From Mucilaginibacter sp. (GTDB lineage: Bacteria > Bacteroidota > Bacteroidia > Sphingobacteriales > Sphingobacteriaceae), in contig NZ_JAQBOD010000010.1 of NCBI RefSeq assembly GCF_028288205.1, forward strand, positions 23,741-87,740: DNA of 64,000 nucleotides, written 5' to 3'. The notes beneath the pieces were generated by a model that searched no databases, was not told the DNA's origin, and was given only the letters and a program-made list of their open reading frames with translations. The translations under genes and the position numbers were made by a program. How positions within the stretch are numbered: the stretch's first letter is position 1; each line of letters starts with the position of its first letter. Below are positions 60,996 through 64,000 of the stretch, piece after piece.

Positions 60996-62759
60996 TTAAT
61001 CTACCTCAACGGTATCTTTTTCGCCAATTTGTTGTCTCCACATAGCATAATACAGGCCTTTTTGCAATAACAGCTCAGCATGTCCGCCCGATTCTATGAT
61101 TCTGCCTTTTTCCAATACATATACTCTATCGGCATGCATTATGGTTGATAAACGGTGAGCTATCAAAATAGTTATTTGATCTCCGAACACAGATACATCC
61201 CTGATAGTTTCTGTTATCTCTTCCTCGGTCAACGAATCTAATGATGAGGTTGCTTCATCAAACACCAACAGATCTGGTCTGCGTAATAGGGCGCGCGCTA
61301 TTGATAAACGTTGCTTCTCGCCACCAGATACTTTTACACCACCTTCACCAATTACGGTATCCAGGCCATTTGTAGCACGGGCAAGTAACGTTTGGCAAGC
61401 CGCACGATGCAGTACTTCCATACATTCCTCATCTGTAGCTTCAGGGCGAACAAACAATAAATTTTCGCGTATGGTGCCAGAGAAAAGCTGGGTATCTTGT
61501 GTTACAAATCCGATTTTTTCGCGCAGCTGATCGAGGTCAATTTCTTTGCTTAAAATATTATTATATAAGATATCGCCCTCTAAAGGCTGGTATAAGCCAA
61601 CCAATAATTTAACCAATGTTGTTTTACCTGACCCCGATGGACCTACAAATGCAATGGTTTCGCCGGTATTGGTTTCAAAGCTGATGTGGTTTAGCGCATT
61701 ACGGTTTGCGGTTAAATGCTTAAAACTTACATCGTTAAATGTTAGTGTTTTAATTTTTTCTACCAGTACCGGTTTTTCGGGTTTAATATCAATTGGGGTA
61801 TCTAAAATGCTTTTAAAATTACCTAATGATACCTCTGCCTCGCGCCATGATTGTATTACATTACCTAACTCCTGTAAAGGATTAAACAGGAAGAATGAAT
61901 AAAACAGAAATTTTAAATAATCACCTGCTGTTAACTCATCTTTAAATATCAGCACAAGTAGTACCAACACCATACAGCTGCGCACCAGGTTTACCACAGT
62001 ACCCTGTATAAAACTCATGCTACGTACAAATTTTACCTTCCTTAATTCAAGGTCCAGTATCTTATAGGTAGTTTTATTTAACCTTTCAATTTCCTGTTTA
62101 GCAAGACCCAAACTTTTTACCAGTTCAATATTGCGTAATGACTCAGTAGTCGATCCGGCTAAAGCGGTAGTTTCTGTTACTATCTTTTTCTGTATGATTT
62201 TAATACGCTTGCTTAGCGCCATGCTTACAAACGTTATAATTGGTATAGCGCAAAAATAAACCAGCGTTACCTGGTAATTTACCTTAAGCGAATACACTAT
62301 TACAAATATCATCCCCACCAAACTCACAAACAGCACACTGATAAAAGAAGTAATAAACTTTTCGCTATCTATCCTAACCTTTTGCAATATGCCTAATGTT
62401 TCGCCGCTGCGCTGATCTTCAAAAACCTGGTAAGGCAGCTCGAGCGAGTGCTTTAAACCATCAGCATACATTGCTGCCCCTGTTTTTTGTACTATGATAT
62501 TGGTAAAATAATCCTGGAAGTTCTTTGCTATACGCGATACCATGGCCGCGCCAATTGCTAAGCCAACCAAACCCAGGGCACCATAAAAACGGTAATCAAA
62601 GCTACGGGCTATATGGTCCTTAGGTACAATGTACCTATCCATAATAGTACCGGTGATCATTGGATCAACCAGCGAAAAGCCAATATTAAAACCGGCAAGT
62701 ACCAGTGCCAGAACAACTGTCCAGCGATGTTTTGATAAGTATGATAAGAGTATTTTCAT
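60996..62759 (-). CDS. ABC exporter, fused membrane and ATPase domains
   Basis: 587 aa. Six transmembrane helices, then ATPase: Walker A VGPSGSGKTTLVKLLVG, signature KVSGGEKQRLSIARALL, Walker B LLVFDEATSSLDSL and ILIAHRLSTIMHAD. A lipid or drug exporter of the MsbA/McjD group; substrate not predictable. The frame stays open to a TTG at 62769-62771, but that TTG is part of a -7 box, so ATG 62759 (MKILLSYLSKHRW) is the start. Confidence 0.9.
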   Translation of the reverse strand: MKILLSYLSKHRWTVVLALVLAGFNIGFSLVDPMITGTIMDRYIVPKDHIARSFDYRFYGALGLVGLAIGAAMVSRIAKNFQDYFTNIIVQKTGAAMYADGLKHSLELPYQVFEDQRSGETLGILQKVRIDSEKFITSFISVLFVSLVGMIFVIVYSLKVNYQVTLVYFCAIPIITFVSMALSKRIKIIQKKIVTETTALAGSTTESLRNIELVKSLGLAKQEIERLNKTTYKILDLELRKVKFVRSMSFIQGTVVNLVRSCMVLVLLVLIFKDELTAGDYLKFLFYSFFLFNPLQELGNVIQSWREAEVSLGNFKSILDTPIDIKPEKPVLVEKIKTLTFNDVSFKHLTANRNALNHISFETNTGETIAFVGPSGSGKTTLVKLLVGLYQPLEGDILYNNILSKEIDLDQLREKIGFVTQDTQLFSGTIRENLLFVRPEATDEECMEVLHRAACQTLLARATNGLDTVIGEGGVKVSGGEKQRLSIARALLRRPDLLVFDEATSSLDSLTEEEITETIRDVSVFGDQITILIAHRLSTIMHADRVYVLEKGRIIESGGHAELLLQKGLYYAMWRQQIGEKDTVEVD

Positions 62760-62768
62760 ATAATGCAA

Positions 62769-62776
62769 CAAAAATA
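62769..62776 (-). promoter_or_regulatory. -7 promoter box of the ABC exporter at 60996-62759
   Basis: TATTTTTG on the minus strand, ending nine bases before the ATG at 62759. It is placed inside the T-tract of a terminator hairpin. Confidence 0.5.
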
Positions 62777-62778
62777 AA

Positions 62779-62810
62779 AAAAGGGAACGGCTAAGTAGCT
62801 CATTCCCTTT
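62779..62810 (-). terminator. Terminator-like hairpin just before the ABC exporter promoter
   Basis: On the minus strand AAAGGGAA pairs with TTCCCTTT around about 15 nt, followed by seven T. It would stop minus-strand transcription arriving from the right, right before the exporter promoter. It also lies upstream of the plus-strand lipoprotein gene. Confidence 0.6.
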
Positions 62811-62924
62811 AATTTGACATTATACCGATTTATCCATCTTGTTCATTTTGTTCATTATGACATAATAATAAGTAATACAAATATTATTTTATATGTTTAG
62901 TCTAACAAACCAAACCTTATCACA

Positions 62925-63431
62925 ATGAAAAATGCACTTGCACTATTGCCGCTTGCAATAATTTTAATGGCATCTTGTCATAAAGATATAAAGATTCCGA
63001 ACGCTCAGCCATCTAAATCTATCGATGCATCACCCTCCATTTCTAATTCAGCCTTAGAGAACTGGTTTGTTAAAAACCCGATGGGAAAGTATTTAAGCGT
63101 CGATTGGAAAAAGGCCAAACAAATTACAATAGGCAATGTTGCAGTAGTAACCGTTCCGGTTACGCATATATCGTTACCCTCCTTATTGGCAGCACTATCA
63201 TCCTCTGACAAAAAGGTAAACGATGTTGGCTCGTCGGGTAACGCTGTGCTTACAACATTCGATCCTTATCACCCGCCGTCTTTGTACTTTTTCCAGGATA
63301 AAACGCGCGCAAACCCCGATAGCGTAAAAGCCCTTTTAATGAATTTTTCCCCGGACGATCCAAAAAAGGAAAATGGAGCCAAAAAGATTTGGACCGGAAC
63401 CTTAAGTGAATGGGATATGCAGGGGCGATAG
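62925..63431 (+). pseudogene. Lipoprotein, N-terminal part, frameshifted near 63425
   Basis: 168 aa before a TAG. Signal of a lipoprotein: MKNALALLPLAIILMASC. The mature part (NWFVKNPMGKYLSVDWKKAK, HPPSLYFFQDKTRANPDSVK, KKIWTGTLSEWDMQG) resembles uncharacterised Sphingobacteriaceae exported proteins. The frame then stops, but the +1 frame from 63424 continues open (GDSIFCQHLTKSMITKKYLV...) for the remaining 576 nt of the window. The downstream part lacks a signal peptide yet is secreted-looking. A single-base indel is inferred; a sequencing error is the alternative. Confidence 0.6.
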
Positions 63432-63459
63432 CATTTTTTGCCAGCATCTTACCAAAAGC

Positions 63460-64000
63460 ATGATCACAAAAAAATACCTGGTAAACCTGGACGCTGACGC
63501 CCAAAGCAACAACGCTGCCAAGATAAGTATCAACAGTACACTTAAAACAAATAAATCTGTTTGGGGTAGCATCATAAGCGTTGTCAGAACGATCACGGAA
63601 GCAATTGGCTGGGTATTCCAGGTGCCGGGTACTTATGGTTATCTTTTCGCCCCTTCTACTGAAACTGTAGACTGGTGCGGTTTTTTGTGGGGCTTGTTTG
63701 GCAGTTGTGATGGCGGTGGCGGCGGTGGCGGCAGCGGCGGCGATATAGGTAGCGGCTCAACGCCACCGGCATCATATGATGTTATTTTTAGTGCATTTAT
63801 ACCCGGCTATGATGGTTTTCCTGGTTCAGGAGATTGGTCGGCCTATTATGCTGATGGAGGCGGTTGGGCTAATAGCCCCAGTAATCCCTGCAACACTTAC
63901 AGTGTAAACCGGCAATCAATCCAGCAGGTTGATCCTGGCAGTGGTTGTGGCGGTACGCAAATAGTAGTTACCACCGCCATGGTCATTAATTATACAGCCG
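63460..64000 (+). CDS. Downstream part of the split lipoprotein, or a separate glycine-rich protein (runs off the window)
   Basis: The frame from ATG 63460 is open to the window end, 180 codons. It has a hydrophobic-amphipathic region (SVWGSIISVVRTITEAIGWV), then FLWGLFGSCD and a run of GGGGGGGSGGD, followed by a Gly/Ser/Tyr-rich segment with cysteines (NPCNTY, GSGCGGTQ). No signal peptide is seen, although the composition is that of an exported protein, so it is more likely the C-terminal part of the gene at 62925 after a frameshift. Continuity from 63406 without a stop supports this. Alternatively it is a separate gene using ATG 63460. Confidence 0.5.
   Translation, partial: MITKKYLVNLDADAQSNNAAKISINSTLKTNKSVWGSIISVVRTITEAIGWVFQVPGTYGYLFAPSTETVDWCGFLWGLFGSCDGGGGGGGSGGDIGSGSTPPASYDVIFSAFIPGYDGFPGSGDWSAYYADGGGWANSPSNPCNTYSVNRQSIQQVDPGSGCGGTQIVVTTAMVINYTA

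Noticed and set aside
1..64000. CRISPR array, tRNA, rRNA or integrase-type mobile element
   Set aside because: No regularly spaced repeat-spacer pattern, tRNA cloverleaf or transposase/integrase gene was recognised; the GTGTTTCA array has irregular spacing and no spacers.

Overview
The window looks like a chromosomal segment of a Bacteroidota bacterium, most likely of the Sphingobacteriaceae (Pedobacter/Mucilaginibacter-like). Evidence seen: an AT-rich genome; a PorV-GldJ pair (type IX secretion and gliding); promoters with the Bacteroidota -7 box TAnnTTTG rather than sigma70 -10 boxes; few Shine-Dalgarno sequences; an ExbB-ExbD-ExbD-TonB operon; a short NuoG; and DUF4159, DUF5672 and DUF6728 family genes. 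Genus is an inference; no rRNA or tRNA gene was seen.

Layout. 1-2.6 kb: 5' part of porV (minus) divergent from gldJ (plus), closed by a strong bidirectional terminator. 2.6-7.1 kb: minus-strand run of a biotinyl protein, DUF4159, rsmE, a CNNM/CorC-like membrane protein, inorganic pyrophosphatase and DedA. 7.1-21 kb: the 14-subunit NADH:quinone oxidoreductase operon nuoA-N (minus), interrupted by a four-helix-bundle (S23-type) gene between nuoF and nuoG, two tiny paralogous membrane proteins between nuoE and nuoF, and two intergenic inverted repeats. 21-26.9 kb: energy-transduction operon exbB-exbD-exbD-tonB-orf-pstS-like-TPR. 27.5-31.8 kb: SUI1-like factor, lipid kinase, then metK behind a probable SAM-II riboswitch, a NUDIX hydrolase and a PlsC acyltransferase.

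31.8-35.7 kb: LytTR two-component pair divergent from a small membrane peptide and an ABC-2 exporter. 35.7-43.8 kb: a peptidase relic, a UvrD-type helicase-nuclease, a toxin-antitoxin pair whose toxin is frameshifted, a GH3 hydrolase, an outer-membrane barrel and an acyltransferase. 43.9-52.2 kb: minus-strand surface-glycan cluster (DUF5672, ABC exporter, two tandem GT9-like paralogues, an orphan 191-aa protein, three GT2-type transferases). 52.2-52.7 kb: a gene-free stretch with seven GTGTTTCA-type repeats. 52.7-64 kb: meaB, aminopeptidase P, an OmpA-family protein, a DUF6728 micro-protein, ridA, recG, an MFS transporter, a PLDc_N micro-protein, an ABC exporter and a lipoprotein gene apparently broken by a frameshift at the right edge.

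Most genes are housekeeping or envelope functions. The most interesting signals are small or non-coding: the metK riboswitch, the GTGTTTCA array, the micro-proteins and mobile-looking insert inside the nuo operon, -7 boxes that lie only 4-9 nt before ATG codons (probable leaderless mRNAs), nested intergenic inverted repeats, and two apparent frameshifts. I did not find a clear-cut new multi-gene defence or biosynthetic system.
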